Virus record (IMG/VR): IMGVR_UViG_3300020171_000040
Location: 1-51,230 of that record
From: a virus
DNA length: 51,230 nt
Reading direction: 5' to 3' (one strand)
Of the stretch, positions 37,318-46,078 are shown piece after piece. The translations under genes and the position numbers were made by a program. Positions within the stretch are counted from its first letter, which is position 1. Every line of letters starts with the position of its first letter. The notes beneath the pieces were generated by a model, which was not told where the DNA came from, made no database searches, and saw nothing but the letters and a program-made list of their open reading frames with translations.

Positions 37318-39960
37318 TTATACTTCGTATTGTATTATTATCCATCCTCTATTATAACCTGTAGAATCAAAATCAATACTATTAAAAGTCCCTGCAGCAT
37401 TTCTGGTAAGTACAATATTCGACCCTCCTATATATACATTTCCATTAGATACGCCTGTAGCTACATCAAGCCATCCAATAGGGAATATCAAAGGAGTTAA
37501 TATATCATCAGATTTTATAAATGCAGCAACAGTTCTTATTTTAGAATTAGTTAATCCATGTGGAACACTAACAGAAGGTGTGCTAACCATATTCCAATCA
37601 CCTATTTCAAAAGTTAAACCATTTAAACCATTAACCTTACCTGTAATTGTTACACTAGTAGCAGTTACAACACCAGCAGAAGTAACCTTAAATGGTGCTG
37701 TTGTTTTAGTTGAACCACCTATACATAATGCCCCATCACTGGCATCATTTAACCATATTTTATCAGCACCTGTTGTTATAACAGCAGAACCAGCTGTAAC
37801 ACTACCTAAATTAGCAGTTATTGCTGATAATGTAGATGTAGTTATCTTATCAGCAGTAATAGTACCAGCAGATATTTTATCCCCTGTAATAGTGCCAGCC
37901 AATATCTCACTAGCGGTAATAGCACCAGCAGCTATTTGAACTGCAGTAATTGTATCTGCAGCTATTTCATTTGCAGTAATAGTACCAGCTGCAATCAATG
38001 ATGCCACTATTGAACCTGTTGTTATCCTATTACCATCTATGGTTGTGGCGTTCCACACATAGACTGGAGTACCTTTACCATAATATGTATTACCATTAGT
38101 TGCAACTATAAAAGCATCACTTGATATATTAAGTAATGTTCCACTTGAGGAAAAAACAGTTGGTGTTGATAATTGCCAATAAACATATTTATCTGCAGCA
38201 CCACATGCCCCTGCTGCAACAGTATATGTTACACCTTTATATACTACTTGACATTCAATCCAAGATATTTGATCAGTAGTCGGGGTATCTGCAATAAAGG
38301 CATTATTGGTTATTAATTGAAAATTATAAGATAATATCTTATCTCCTGTAATAGTACCTGCCGCAATATCTGCTGCTACTATTGCCCCAGCATCAATTTT
38401 ACCTGCTATAATAGCCCCTGCACCAATTTGAGTAGCAGTTACTGAACCTGTAGTAATTCTATTGCCGTTTATAATAGTTGAATTCCACACTAATAAATAT
38501 GTACCCCCATTATTAAATGCCACGAGAAAACCATTATTGGTTAATGATGGTAATGCAACCGAATATAGAAATACCGTTGGTGTTGCTAACTCCCAATATA
38601 TATGTTTATCTCCTACCTCACAATTACCATTAACTATAGTATGTTCTTCACCATTATATACAACCTTACACCCACTATAAGCAACCTTACCAGCAATGGG
38701 ACTATTATTTGTAAATGTCCCTGACACAACAAAATTTAATGATGTTATATGACGTGCGGTAAGAGCACCAGTTAATATGTGTGTTGCCGTTATTTCACCA
38801 GCACCAATTTTACCTGCTGTTATTGCTGACGCTTGTATAGCAGGACCTGTCACAGCATCTGTGGCTATATTATTTGCCTCTATAGCATCATTGGCTAGTA
38901 AAGCATGTGTTACTGCACCAGTATCTATTTGAGTAGTACCAACAGTATTGACATTTAAAGCACCTGTTGTTGGATGTATAGCAGCAACATTTAATTTAGC
39001 CGCAATTATTGCATCGTTTTGTATTTTAGCAGATGATACAGCATCAGTATCTATCTGTAATGTACCAACTTTATTGGCATTTATTTCCCCATCTGTTGGG
39101 TTAATAGCAGCTAAACTTGTTTTTAAAGATGTAATAGCAGCATCAACTATATCAGTAGTACTAACATTCCGTGGTGTTGCACTAACAGAAACTGAATATG
39201 CAGCACTTAAATTACCAGACGTATCTTTAGCTTTTACCCAATACCATTGAATTGTACCACCTGTTAACTCAATATCAGTAAAATAATTAGTTGTACTATT
39301 AGCTATAACACTTGAAGATCCACTAACATTGCTAGTATACCTATATATATTATATGATGCTAAATCTAATTCTGTATTATGATCCCACTCTAATTTAACA
39401 GATCTAATGCCAGCTGTAGCAGAAACAGTCTGTACAGTGGCTGGTAATGTAGTATCTAAGGTTGTTGTTTCAACCAAAGGTGTACAAAATGCAGAAAGGG
39501 CGCCTTGTTTATTAACAGAAGCAACCCCAAAATCGTAAGAGGTATTGGGAATTAAGCCACCTATTTCTATAGTATTAGTATTACTACTAATATAACTATA
39601 GTAAGTAGAGGCTGTTTTCTTATACCGTATGTTATAGTGATCAAAAGTACTAGTTGATATTGCATTCCAGGTTATAATAATATAAGCTGATTGACCACTA
39701 CCTAATGCTATATTTAATCCCTTACTTGATAAAGCTAAACCAGTAGGTACAATATCTGTTGCAACAACATTAATCTGTGAACTATCTATAGTTATACCAG
39801 TAGACCTATCCCATGCTGTAAATATAGGATCTGACTCACCGGTCATTGCAGTACTAGTAGCACCACTAACAACTTTTATTGCTGCCCCTGGTGTAGGAGC
39901 AGATGTTGTAATTAAAGGTGTTGGATCAAAACTAGGACTACCAAGTGTAATTACTGCCAT
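37318..39960 (-). CDS. fibronectin-III tail fibre / receptor-binding protein, 880 aa
   Basis: Residues about 70-167 and 173-263 look like two fibronectin type III domains (for example SAYIIITWNAIS..NIRYKK, GLIPNTSYDFGVASVN, and later SVKLEWDHNTE..ASYNIYRY, YWVKAKDTSGN). Residues about 270-400 and 500-545 are short repeats of the AIxAxxIxAGxITxxxI type found in phage tail-tip host-specificity proteins. Two related ~100-residue modules follow at about 403-500 and 543-645, each with CKVVYNG/CQVVYKG, YWELATPTVF/YWQLSTPTVF and NGNRITTGS/DGNRITTGS. The C-terminus (about 745-880) is a separate tip. It starts at 39960, overlapping the upstream gene by 23 bp. Confidence 0.82.
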   Translation of the reverse strand: MAVITLGSPSFDPTPLITTSAPTPGAAIKVVSGATSTAMTGESDPIFTAWDRSTGITIDSSQINVVATDIVPTGLALSSKGLNIALGSGQSAYIIITWNAISTSTFDHYNIRYKKTASTYYSYISSNTNTIEIGGLIPNTSYDFGVASVNKQGALSAFCTPLVETTTLDTTLPATVQTVSATAGIRSVKLEWDHNTELDLASYNIYRYTSNVSGSSSVIANSTTNYFTDIELTGGTIQWYWVKAKDTSGNLSAAYSVSVSATPRNVSTTDIVDAAITSLKTSLAAINPTDGEINANKVGTLQIDTDAVSSAKIQNDAIIAAKLNVAAIHPTTGALNVNTVGTTQIDTGAVTHALLANDAIEANNIATDAVTGPAIQASAITAGKIGAGEITATHILTGALTARHITSLNFVVSGTFTNNSPIAGKVAYSGCKVVYNGEEHTIVNGNCEVGDKHIYWELATPTVFLYSVALPSLTNNGFLVAFNNGGTYLLVWNSTIINGNRITTGSVTATQIGAGAIIAGKIDAGAIVAADIAAGTITGDKILSYNFQLITNNAFIADTPTTDQISWIECQVVYKGVTYTVAAGACGAADKYVYWQLSTPTVFSSSGTLLNISSDAFIVATNGNTYYGKGTPVYVWNATTIDGNRITTGSIVASLIAAGTITANEIAADTITAVQIAAGAITASEILAGTITGDKISAGTITADKITTSTLSAITANLGSVTAGSAVITTGADKIWLNDASDGALCIGGSTKTTAPFKVTSAGVVTATSVTITGKVNGLNGLTFEIGDWNMVSTPSVSVPHGLTNSKIRTVAAFIKSDDILTPLIFPIGWLDVATGVSNGNVYIGGSNIVLTRNAAGTFNSIDFDSTGYNRGWIIIQYEV

Positions 39961-40540
39961 TTGCTATGATTCTTTCTAATGTGTATAATAAACTTATTAA
40001 CTCTTCAGTCTTAGCAACATAGGCATTTGACTGCAAAACGTTTAAACAACCATACGCATATAATGCATCTGAGACTGTTTTTGACTTACATTCATTACAA
40101 TTATACATAACAGGCAAGGCCCTTAATAATTCATATACATCTGTACGAACTATCCCGTCAATAAGTATATCTTCTTCTAATATACCAACATTTGTATTTA
40201 TAGTATATGTAATACTCCAAATACCATCTGGAAGTACGTCGTCTGCAGTACCATAAGCAACACCGCCAGATAATAACAAAGTGGCATCTATTTCAAATAC
40301 CATATCAGCTTGGGTATTAAATTCAGGGGCCACCCCATCACCAAACTCAGCAATTAAATTTATCTGTGTATATGTTGTTGCTGTACTATCAGATGTTGTT
40401 ATTGTAATATCTAATGTAGCAACTGTAACATCTGTTACATTAATATTACCACCGACTCCCCAATTCAAAGTTGCGTCATTCAAAGTCAAAAGGCGATTAT
40501 CATTTCTCTCTTTATATGAGAGCGTAGGAGTTAGAGCCAT
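39938..40540 (-). CDS. structural-module protein, 200 aa
   Basis: The first 130 residues are beta-rich (ITVTTLDITITTSDS-like content) and the remainder is helical, with a cluster YNCNECKSK (about 146-154) plus a further Cys in YAYGCLNVL, which could bind a metal or form part of a helix-turn. No family recognised. The gene is the first after the terminator at 40562-40588 and overlaps the fibre gene downstream, so it is probably the first cistron of the host-interaction unit; a fibre-anchoring or adaptor function is inferred. The stop is TAG. Confidence 0.6.
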   Translation of the reverse strand: MALTPTLSYKERNDNRLLTLNDATLNWGVGGNINVTDVTVATLDITITTSDSTATTYTQINLIAEFGDGVAPEFNTQADMVFEIDATLLLSGGVAYGTADDVLPDGIWSITYTINTNVGILEEDILIDGIVRTDVYELLRALPVMYNCNECKSKTVSDALYAYGCLNVLQSNAYVAKTEELISLLYTLERIIANGSNYTW

Positions 40541-40561
40541 ATTATATATTATTTATATTGT

Positions 40562-40588
40562 AAAAAAGGCGGACGTTTCGGCCCGCCT
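40562..40588 (-). terminator. intrinsic terminator after the head gene block
   Basis: On the minus strand the sequence reads AGGCGG, a 10-base loop GCCGAAACGT, then CCGCCT and a run of T. The stem is six perfect G/C-rich base pairs in an otherwise AT-rich region. The inner CG..CG may extend it with an AAA loop. It lies 17 bp past the stop of the 158 aa gene and before the 200 aa gene. Read on the plus strand the hairpin is not followed by a T run, so it is directional. Confidence 0.85.
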
Positions 40589-40604
40589 ATTCCACAAATT
40601 TTTA

Positions 40605-41081
40605 TTAGAATTTGAAATATTCAATAAAGATACTCATTGTACCATCATTAATATTCACACCAGCACCTGCTGTAAGGATAATATCCTTAGTTGCAGTTAA
40701 TGCAATACCACTATGTGTATTAGCAGAGGCTCTTGCTAATGCAACAACTTCCACAGGTGTATCAACTGTAGTAATTAATTCTGCGGCTACTATATTAATA
40801 ACCCCAGGTATAAGTTTCAGATAAACAGCTGCGTCCATACCTGCAATAGAAGTTGCTGGATAAAAACCAGCAGCAACCCCAGTATAACCTATGGAAAGAG
40901 TTGTATCATCTCCAGTATCAGCATCACCTAATTCTGTCTTTATGATTGCCCAACCATCAGTTACAATAACATTAGCTGGTAAAGTACCAACTGTTATATA
41001 ACTAGCGGCTGTAATTGCAGTAGTTGCAAAATTCACATCGAATTTCTGTACTACTTTTGAACTATATAATTTATTTGCCAT
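40605..41081 (-). CDS. probable head decoration / surface protein, 158 aa
   Basis: A small beta-rich protein with many Ala, Thr, Val and Ile and no membrane or catalytic motif. It contains SYITVGTLPANVIVTDGWAI (about 27-46) and a C-terminal TATKDIILTAGAGVNINDGTMSIFIEYF, which resembles phage head-decoration or fibre-like proteins in composition. A good Shine-Dalgarno, AGGAG, lies 9 bases before the ATG, uncommon among the neighbouring genes. A strong terminator follows the stop. Both features suggest high expression, as expected for a multi-copy capsid surface protein. The exact family is not recognised. Confidence 0.65.
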   Translation of the reverse strand: MANKLYSSKVVQKFDVNFATTAITAASYITVGTLPANVIVTDGWAIIKTELGDADTGDDTTLSIGYTGVAAGFYPATSIAGMDAAVYLKLIPGVINIVAAELITTVDTPVEVVALARASANTHSGIALTATKDIILTAGAGVNINDGTMSIFIEYFKF

Positions 41082-41100
41082 AATTAAATTCTCCTATTTT

Positions 41101-42144
41101 TTAAAGTGTTATACTATCGAAACCAAAAGATTCCATCCAAGAATTTAATCTTGCCAATACATTAGCCTGTTGTGTACCAGTTGTTGGTACAACAAAAGCA
41201 ACAATGGTTGACAAAGGGGCTTGTTTAATATACTGATTATCAGGAGATAAGTAAGCCTTATCATGTTCGATAACTATAATATTATATGTAGCACTCTTGA
41301 CAGTATCTACAACTGGTAATTTAACCGGCCAGTAAATTCTATTAGTAATACCTTCATATCCTAATTGTCCTTTTTCCATATCACGAATCTGCTCCCAGTT
41401 ACCAGAACCAAATGTAGGTCCAGTATAAGTAACAGTAGTGGATGTAGAGGCCATAATCTGCCAATTACCACTGGAATCAACATACAAGAAACGTACGTCA
41501 AAATTAACCATCTCGAATTCATTGAGGTCAGTTAATCCACCAGTACATTCTGGTATAGGTAATCCAGTCAATGTAATACCTGTAGTATTATCAGTAGCTG
41601 TAATTCTACGCCCTGAATGAGCATTTACTTTAGCAACCAAAGCAGCACAAAGTGTAGCAACAGTAGCAGCAGTAGCAGCAGTAGCAACATGTCTGTAAGT
41701 TTGTGTAAACTGTCCAGGATGTTCTACCATATCTTTGTATATAATACGTATAAAATATTCTGTCCCAGCAACAGGAGTCATTCCCGTGAGTGTAACAGCA
41801 GCAGTACGTTCTGCTTTTGCAGTATAGCCATTGCCAACGAATTTCTTCAGTTTGGCACCTTCTATAGGGTCAGATATCTTAATTTTGCGAGCTGCTGTAA
41901 TAGCAGTACCAGCTTCATTAGTGTAGGTAAAAGTTTCACTTGTTCCTTGACAAATATAAATTACATCGGAATCGAGCTTTGTAGCACCGGCCACCAATAC
42001 TTTTTTATACTTATCAAGAACAACTACTTCACCATCGGCTAATCCAGTACTAAGTGTAATGGTCGCTAATGTAGCACCATCAACAACTTGAGCATCACGG
42101 CTAATATCCTTACCGATTAATAGTCTATTTGTTCTTTGTAACAT
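41101..42144 (-). CDS. probable auxiliary capsid or head-fibre protein, 347 aa
   Basis: The first 100 residues contain a beta-rich region (VVDGATLATITLSTGLADGE..). Residues about 115-200 resemble a widespread phage structural beta-domain (VTLTGMTPVAG..YRHVATAATAATVATLCAALVAKVN..ITATDNTTGITLTG), similar in kind to the modules in the 988 aa fibre. The C-terminus has SWMESFGFDS. It lies after the connector-like 230 aa gene and before the decoration candidate. Auxiliary capsid is my preferred reading; a tail component is also possible. Confidence 0.55.
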   Translation of the reverse strand: MLQRTNRLLIGKDISRDAQVVDGATLATITLSTGLADGEVVVLDKYKKVLVAGATKLDSDVIYICQGTSETFTYTNEAGTAITAARKIKISDPIEGAKLKKFVGNGYTAKAERTAAVTLTGMTPVAGTEYFIRIIYKDMVEHPGQFTQTYRHVATAATAATVATLCAALVAKVNAHSGRRITATDNTTGITLTGLPIPECTGGLTDLNEFEMVNFDVRFLYVDSSGNWQIMASTSTTVTYTGPTFGSGNWEQIRDMEKGQLGYEGITNRIYWPVKLPVVDTVKSATYNIIVIEHDKAYLSPDNQYIKQAPLSTIVAFVVPTTGTQQANVLARLNSWMESFGFDSITL

Positions 42145-42164
42145 ATTTGTTTATGTTTTAATGT

Positions 42165-42857
42165 TTATTCAACTTTGTTTAACTCATTTGTTTGAGTTTG
42201 ATACCTAGGCTGCTCGATGTTTTCCAACACCATATTAGTAGCTAATGTAATAATCTCATCATGAGTATGTTCTGGTAAATCACAATTAGTAGGAGTTGTT
42301 TTACTCACTGTTATTGGTCTCTTTAGATATCTTATGTAATAATATGTAATTGTGTAGTTACCATCGGTTATCAATTCAATAGTGTTTTGATAAACTAATC
42401 TCAGGGGTTTTGCTTCTTCATAATGTAACACATGTTCACTATAAGGATCATCTATATGATTCCTATACGTATCTATTGTACACTTTGTAACCCCTTGTCT
42501 TTTTGTGGTATATCCAACCTCACCGAGTTTAATATACCGTATTAGCACCTCTTCCCCAAGTATAAACCATTTAGTTGTTAAACCCGATAAATCTGCTATA
42601 TAAGAATGTGGTTTAATTGTACCACCAGTAGGGACTATAGAAGTTTCCACAACTAATGTTTTAAGGTCTTCTGTTCTCTTTAAGTGTTCTTCAAAACTTA
42701 AATTCTTATCAGAACCAGTAAACCTAGTTTTAGCAAATCGGTATATAGCTGTATTTAACCAAAAGTCTATTTCTTCTGGTTCAAAGGCTGGTAATTCTAA
42801 CATACCAGTCTTATCGAGCTGTAACCTAAAAGCTAGGTGCATTTGAGTAATGTCCAT
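42165..42857 (-). CDS. head-tail connector / ring protein candidate, 230 aa
   Basis: The N-terminal half has MHLAFRLQLDKTGMLELPAF and EEIDFWLNTAIYRFAKTRFTG, a helical layout like gp6/gp15-type connector adaptors that dock on the portal. A beta-rich region with HVLHYEEAKPLRLVY and NYTITYYYIRYLKRP follows, then a C-terminal helix DEIITLATNMVLENIEQPRYQ. This helix-beta-helix order fits the first ring or adaptor protein of podoviruses, and similar proteins occur between MCP and tail genes in crAss-like phages. Starts 3 bp after the 303 aa gene stop. Confidence 0.65.
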   Translation of the reverse strand: MDITQMHLAFRLQLDKTGMLELPAFEPEEIDFWLNTAIYRFAKTRFTGSDKNLSFEEHLKRTEDLKTLVVETSIVPTGGTIKPHSYIADLSGLTTKWFILGEEVLIRYIKLGEVGYTTKRQGVTKCTIDTYRNHIDDPYSEHVLHYEEAKPLRLVYQNTIELITDGNYTITYYYIRYLKRPITVSKTTPTNCDLPEHTHDEIITLATNMVLENIEQPRYQTQTNELNKVE

Positions 42858-42860
42858 ATT

Positions 42861-43772
42861 TTAAATGGTATTTACAGATTTTTTACTTTTTCTACTTTTC
42901 ATTTCTTGTTTAAATGCCTTCTCTTCATCATCCTCAATGATCACCCTACCTTTTTTATCAGGTTTATTCTCTACTTCTGGTTCTTCCATTTCAATGGGTT
43001 CTTCAAAAGAAGGTGTATAATCAATTGTTGTTTTAGATTCAAGTTGCTTCATTATAGCAATCTTGATATCTTGATTCTTAGGATCTTCCAAGAAACTTAT
43101 TACTTCCCCAACATTATGTCCTATAATATCAGTTCCGTATTTGTAAACATTTTTATTCCTACGCATTATATTCTTTGCAATAGCGCGTTCAATGAGGGCT
43201 TCAGTTTCCTTATATGGATTCTTAACCCATTTATCTATAAAACCTTGTGGATTCCCTTCTACTATATCGAACAGGGTTTTTTCTACAAGTTCATTACTCA
43301 TTGAATCTCCGTTATGCCCATATATTCGTAGGCATTTTCTCATATCCTCTGGTGTTAAACCGTCAAACTCTCTAATGGCTTCACGTTTAACCTTTGAATA
43401 CAAGTTAGATTTTTTAGCTTCTTCTTCCTTATTTATAAGTACAAAATTAGCGGATGCTTTATTCTCAAGAATAGAATTCTTTACTCGTTTATGACTTTTA
43501 AGAAATAAGTACTTTAACTCATCGTGTACATCACTAGTGTCTAAATACAAATCTTTACCAGCTGTCCTGATAAAAAAGTCTTTCCAATATTCAGAAGAAC
43601 TCCTTAAATCAATACCAACTACTTCTCCTATTCTAATTTCGTCTGCGGGAGTGAGTCCTGTATATATCCTACCGGACCGTGTGAAATAGGGACCTATATC
43701 TTCATAACAGTTCCTATATTTAATTAACCCTGACCAAGATTTTCTCCCAATTGGTCGTAATACTACTATCAT
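42861..43772 (-). CDS. conserved crAss-like structural-module protein, 303 aa
   Basis: I do not recognise a domain with certainty. The N-terminus starts MIVVLRPIGRKSWSG; a helical middle contains LTPEDMRKCLRIYG, EALIERAIAKNIMRR and IGHNVGEVISFLED. The C-terminal 60 residues are charged and proline/glutamate-rich (EEPIEMEEPEVENKPDKKGR), ending in KSRKSKK, a disordered tail. A GAGGAA purine stretch lies just before the ATG. Position after MCP and before the connector suggests a capsid or neck component, or an assembly factor whose disordered tail contacts DNA. Confidence 0.6.
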   Translation of the reverse strand: MIVVLRPIGRKSWSGLIKYRNCYEDIGPYFTRSGRIYTGLTPADEIRIGEVVGIDLRSSSEYWKDFFIRTAGKDLYLDTSDVHDELKYLFLKSHKRVKNSILENKASANFVLINKEEEAKKSNLYSKVKREAIREFDGLTPEDMRKCLRIYGHNGDSMSNELVEKTLFDIVEGNPQGFIDKWVKNPYKETEALIERAIAKNIMRRNKNVYKYGTDIIGHNVGEVISFLEDPKNQDIKIAIMKQLESKTTIDYTPSFEEPIEMEEPEVENKPDKKGRVIIEDDEEKAFKQEMKSRKSKKSVNTI

Positions 43773-43787
43773 ATTTCCTCGTTTTAT

Positions 43788-44483
43788 TTACGGTTTATCA
43801 TTTTTATATTTCCAAATATAACCATATGCTGTTTTAAGTTTACCTCTAGCACACGCAGCAATATTACCATGTGATTTTTCAATACTTATAGAAGCCTCCT
43901 CTACACTACAATATTCTGCTATAAAATTTAATTCAAGATCATACTTAATAATATGTCTCCTTCTTGGATTATTTATAGACTGTTGTTTTCTTGCATTAGG
44001 GTTAGACCATCTTACATCATTACCTTTTTTGGCACGTTTTGACATTTCATCATGATCATATTCTAAAAGTTTATGAGATTTGGATATTTTATTTTTTGTT
44101 TCCTCTGATAATTTTCTACCCATTGCCTTTTGCCTAATCTTATCCTTTGTTTCCTCAGAATGAAATCTCCCAAAAGTACCATCACCACCAAGAGTTAAAT
44201 TATAACCTATTTTCCTATTATAACTATTTAACTCTTTTATCCAATATATCTCTCGTTCTTTTAAGTAATCAAAATCTTCATTATCTATAATTTCAATTAC
44301 TTCAATTTGGAAATTCTCTTTGCCATACTTCCTAATGGCATTGTGTAAAGGAAAAGTAGAGCCAACATTTGCATCAGAACAATGTTTGTACCAACGATTA
44401 GTGTTGGCTCCTTGGTTGGTTATACCAACGTATATTTTTCCATTTTTGTTATTTGTGATTTTGTAAACTTCTAATTTTCTCAT
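43788..44483 (-). CDS. GIY-YIG homing endonuclease, free-standing, 231 aa
   Basis: The N-terminal catalytic domain has KLEVYKITNNKNGKIYVGIT (the GIY-YIG equivalents VYKI and YVG at residues 5-20), then NRWYKHC and a Glu-containing helix EREIYWIKELNSYN with GYNLTLGGDG. The middle has paired HSEETKDKIRQKAMG and LSEETKNKISKSHK repeats, the NUMOD3-type DNA-binding motif, and a C-terminal IKYDLELNFIAEYCSVEEAS-like NUMOD1 unit. It is the T4 Seg/I-TevI type of self-spreading element. It sits between MCP and the 303 aa gene with no intron boundary visible. Its DNA looks more AT-rich than the MCP gene. It probably spreads by cutting related phages that lack it. Confidence 0.88.
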   Translation of the reverse strand: MRKLEVYKITNNKNGKIYVGITNQGANTNRWYKHCSDANVGSTFPLHNAIRKYGKENFQIEVIEIIDNEDFDYLKEREIYWIKELNSYNRKIGYNLTLGGDGTFGRFHSEETKDKIRQKAMGRKLSEETKNKISKSHKLLEYDHDEMSKRAKKGNDVRWSNPNARKQQSINNPRRRHIIKYDLELNFIAEYCSVEEASISIEKSHGNIAACARGKLKTAYGYIWKYKNDKP

Positions 44484-44575
44484 ATTAAGTATTTTAATAC
44501 TTATACGAAATAAAAACTAAAAGGTTACACTTTATCACAAATTATTTTAACTTATTTGCTACTTATTCGATATCG
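44484..44575 (-). other. 92-bp MCP-to-endonuclease spacer
   Basis: This is the longest intergenic gap in the window. It is AT-rich, contains the palindrome at 44486-44503 and an 8-base CGATATCG palindrome near the MCP stop. I see no G/C-rich hairpin with a T run, so no intrinsic terminator after MCP, and no RNA gene. Confidence 0.5.
44486..44503. promoter_or_regulatory. perfect palindrome at the homing endonuclease start
   Basis: TAAGTATTTTAATACTTA is an 18-base perfect inverted repeat, ending 2 bases before the ATG (44481-44483, minus strand). As RNA it could form an 8-bp hairpin across the ribosome binding site. It may alternatively be an operator. It is AT-only apart from one pair, so the hairpin is weak. 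Confidence 0.5.
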
Positions 44576-46057
44576 CTATTCAGCATCACACCATAATTCT
44601 CCGCTCGTAGTTGGGTCCAGAATCATAATCCCCTGTTCTGAGAGGAAATGGACTGAGTAACCATCTTTAGCGTTAGACCTAAGGGTTGTAATGGATTTAG
44701 CGTGTCCTGCTCCAGGAGCAACTGACCCACCGGTATACCACATTACCATCTCACGATCTTTACGAACTACTTTGCGTACGTTTGCTTCACCATCCCTACG
44801 ACCGAAGTCAAGGAAAGTCATACGATAAGACTCAAGAGGCTTACCTGTAATTGGGTGAAGTTTTCTATTGTATACAGGATTATCATAAAGTGGGAAATGC
44901 TTAAGTGTAATTTCTACACCGTTCAGACCTTTATAAGTCGTGAACTGTCCACCTAACGTTAGATTCTGACCACTTCCAGTTATGAAATTAGTAGAAACAA
45001 GCGTATAAGCAGAAGCTTTTGCCCTGAGTACTCTATCGAATTCACGCATTCCCATCTCTCCTGTTAGAGCGACGAACTTGCGTTCTCCCATACCAAGTAT
45101 GTTATAAGACAAATCTGACAAGAACGAATCAAGCGTATCTAGTGTCAAAGTTGTGTATGCTTTTTTATTTGCTGGTGCTATCTGTTGAAGAAGACCTGCG
45201 CCAATGTAAACTGGACGTCCGTTAGTACCACGAAGGTCTACGGTCCCGTTTGATTTAGCGTTGTATTTTGAGTACACAGACATTCTGTCAATACGATCAT
45301 ACCACTGGCGCATAGCAATCCATTCCTGATAAACCGACCAATAGTAGGTTGATTTCTTAGTTTTTGGATCACGTATAGCGATTACCATAACTGTAGAATA
45401 AGCATCACCGGTGATATCGTACGAAAGACGCATCGTGGTAAGATGATTTCTAAGTTTGAAAGGAGTCTGATAATTCAGTATATCAGCCTCTTCGCTATAC
45501 TCCTCATATGCACTACCTACTCTACTGACCTGTTTTCCAGGTAAAAGAAGAGCTGTAGGAATAAAGGATTCTGTTTGCCCGTCAGCAACTACTACTGTAT
45601 AAACCCAGTCGCTACCATCCTGATAAGGTTCTCCAAGAACCCTAACCTGATATTCCTTGTCGTCAAACTCAAGGATAGCTCCAGGACCAAACCATTTTTC
45701 TGCTAACCACAAAGTAATAGGTTCTTGAGCAATACCTGGAACTTTAGTAGTTTCGCCAGACGCTATCGTGGTACCGTTAATCTGTGCCTGTCTGATCATA
45801 ACTGCTTTGTCATGTTCTATCATAACATCCCATTCATACTCTCTATTCTCGATAGTCATGGTTTGTCCCATACCATTAGTCAAGAAGTCAAGGATGTTAC
45901 CCTGATCAAAACGACCGAAGATATAAGATATTACAGTAGATGCCTTGTGTGGCTCGGTAAGCAGCAAATTGGAAAGCATTCTTTCGTCTGCTAAATCGCT
46001 AGACCATTTTGTCTTAAAAAGTTGCAGACTATTAGTCAAATTATTTTCCATTGCCAT
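44576..46057 (-). CDS. major capsid protein, crAss-like HK97 fold, 493 aa
   Basis: The sequence is unmistakably the crAss-like MCP: LLLTEPHKASTVISYIFGRF near residue 30, WSVYQEWIAMRQWYDRIDR around 240, LLQQIAPANKKAYTTLTL in the middle, and a C-terminal SLRSNAKDGYSVHFLSEQG-like end reading TLRSNAKDGYSVHFLSEQGI. Length of 493 aa is normal for the family. Codons use more C and G at third positions than neighbouring genes, as expected for the most abundant virion protein. It lies 21 bp after the scaffold-like gene. The stop is TAG. Confidence 0.95.
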   Translation of the reverse strand: MAMENNLTNSLQLFKTKWSSDLADERMLSNLLLTEPHKASTVISYIFGRFDQGNILDFLTNGMGQTMTIENREYEWDVMIEHDKAVMIRQAQINGTTIASGETTKVPGIAQEPITLWLAEKWFGPGAILEFDDKEYQVRVLGEPYQDGSDWVYTVVVADGQTESFIPTALLLPGKQVSRVGSAYEEYSEEADILNYQTPFKLRNHLTTMRLSYDITGDAYSTVMVIAIRDPKTKKSTYYWSVYQEWIAMRQWYDRIDRMSVYSKYNAKSNGTVDLRGTNGRPVYIGAGLLQQIAPANKKAYTTLTLDTLDSFLSDLSYNILGMGERKFVALTGEMGMREFDRVLRAKASAYTLVSTNFITGSGQNLTLGGQFTTYKGLNGVEITLKHFPLYDNPVYNRKLHPITGKPLESYRMTFLDFGRRDGEANVRKVVRKDREMVMWYTGGSVAPGAGHAKSITTLRSNAKDGYSVHFLSEQGIMILDPTTSGELWCDAE

Positions 46058-46078
46058 AATTCAAATTTCAATTAATTA

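Noticed and set aside
43788-44575. Group I intron around the GIY-YIG gene
   Set aside because: MCP ends with its usual C-terminus and the next gene starts normally; there is no split coding sequence or visible intron core structure.
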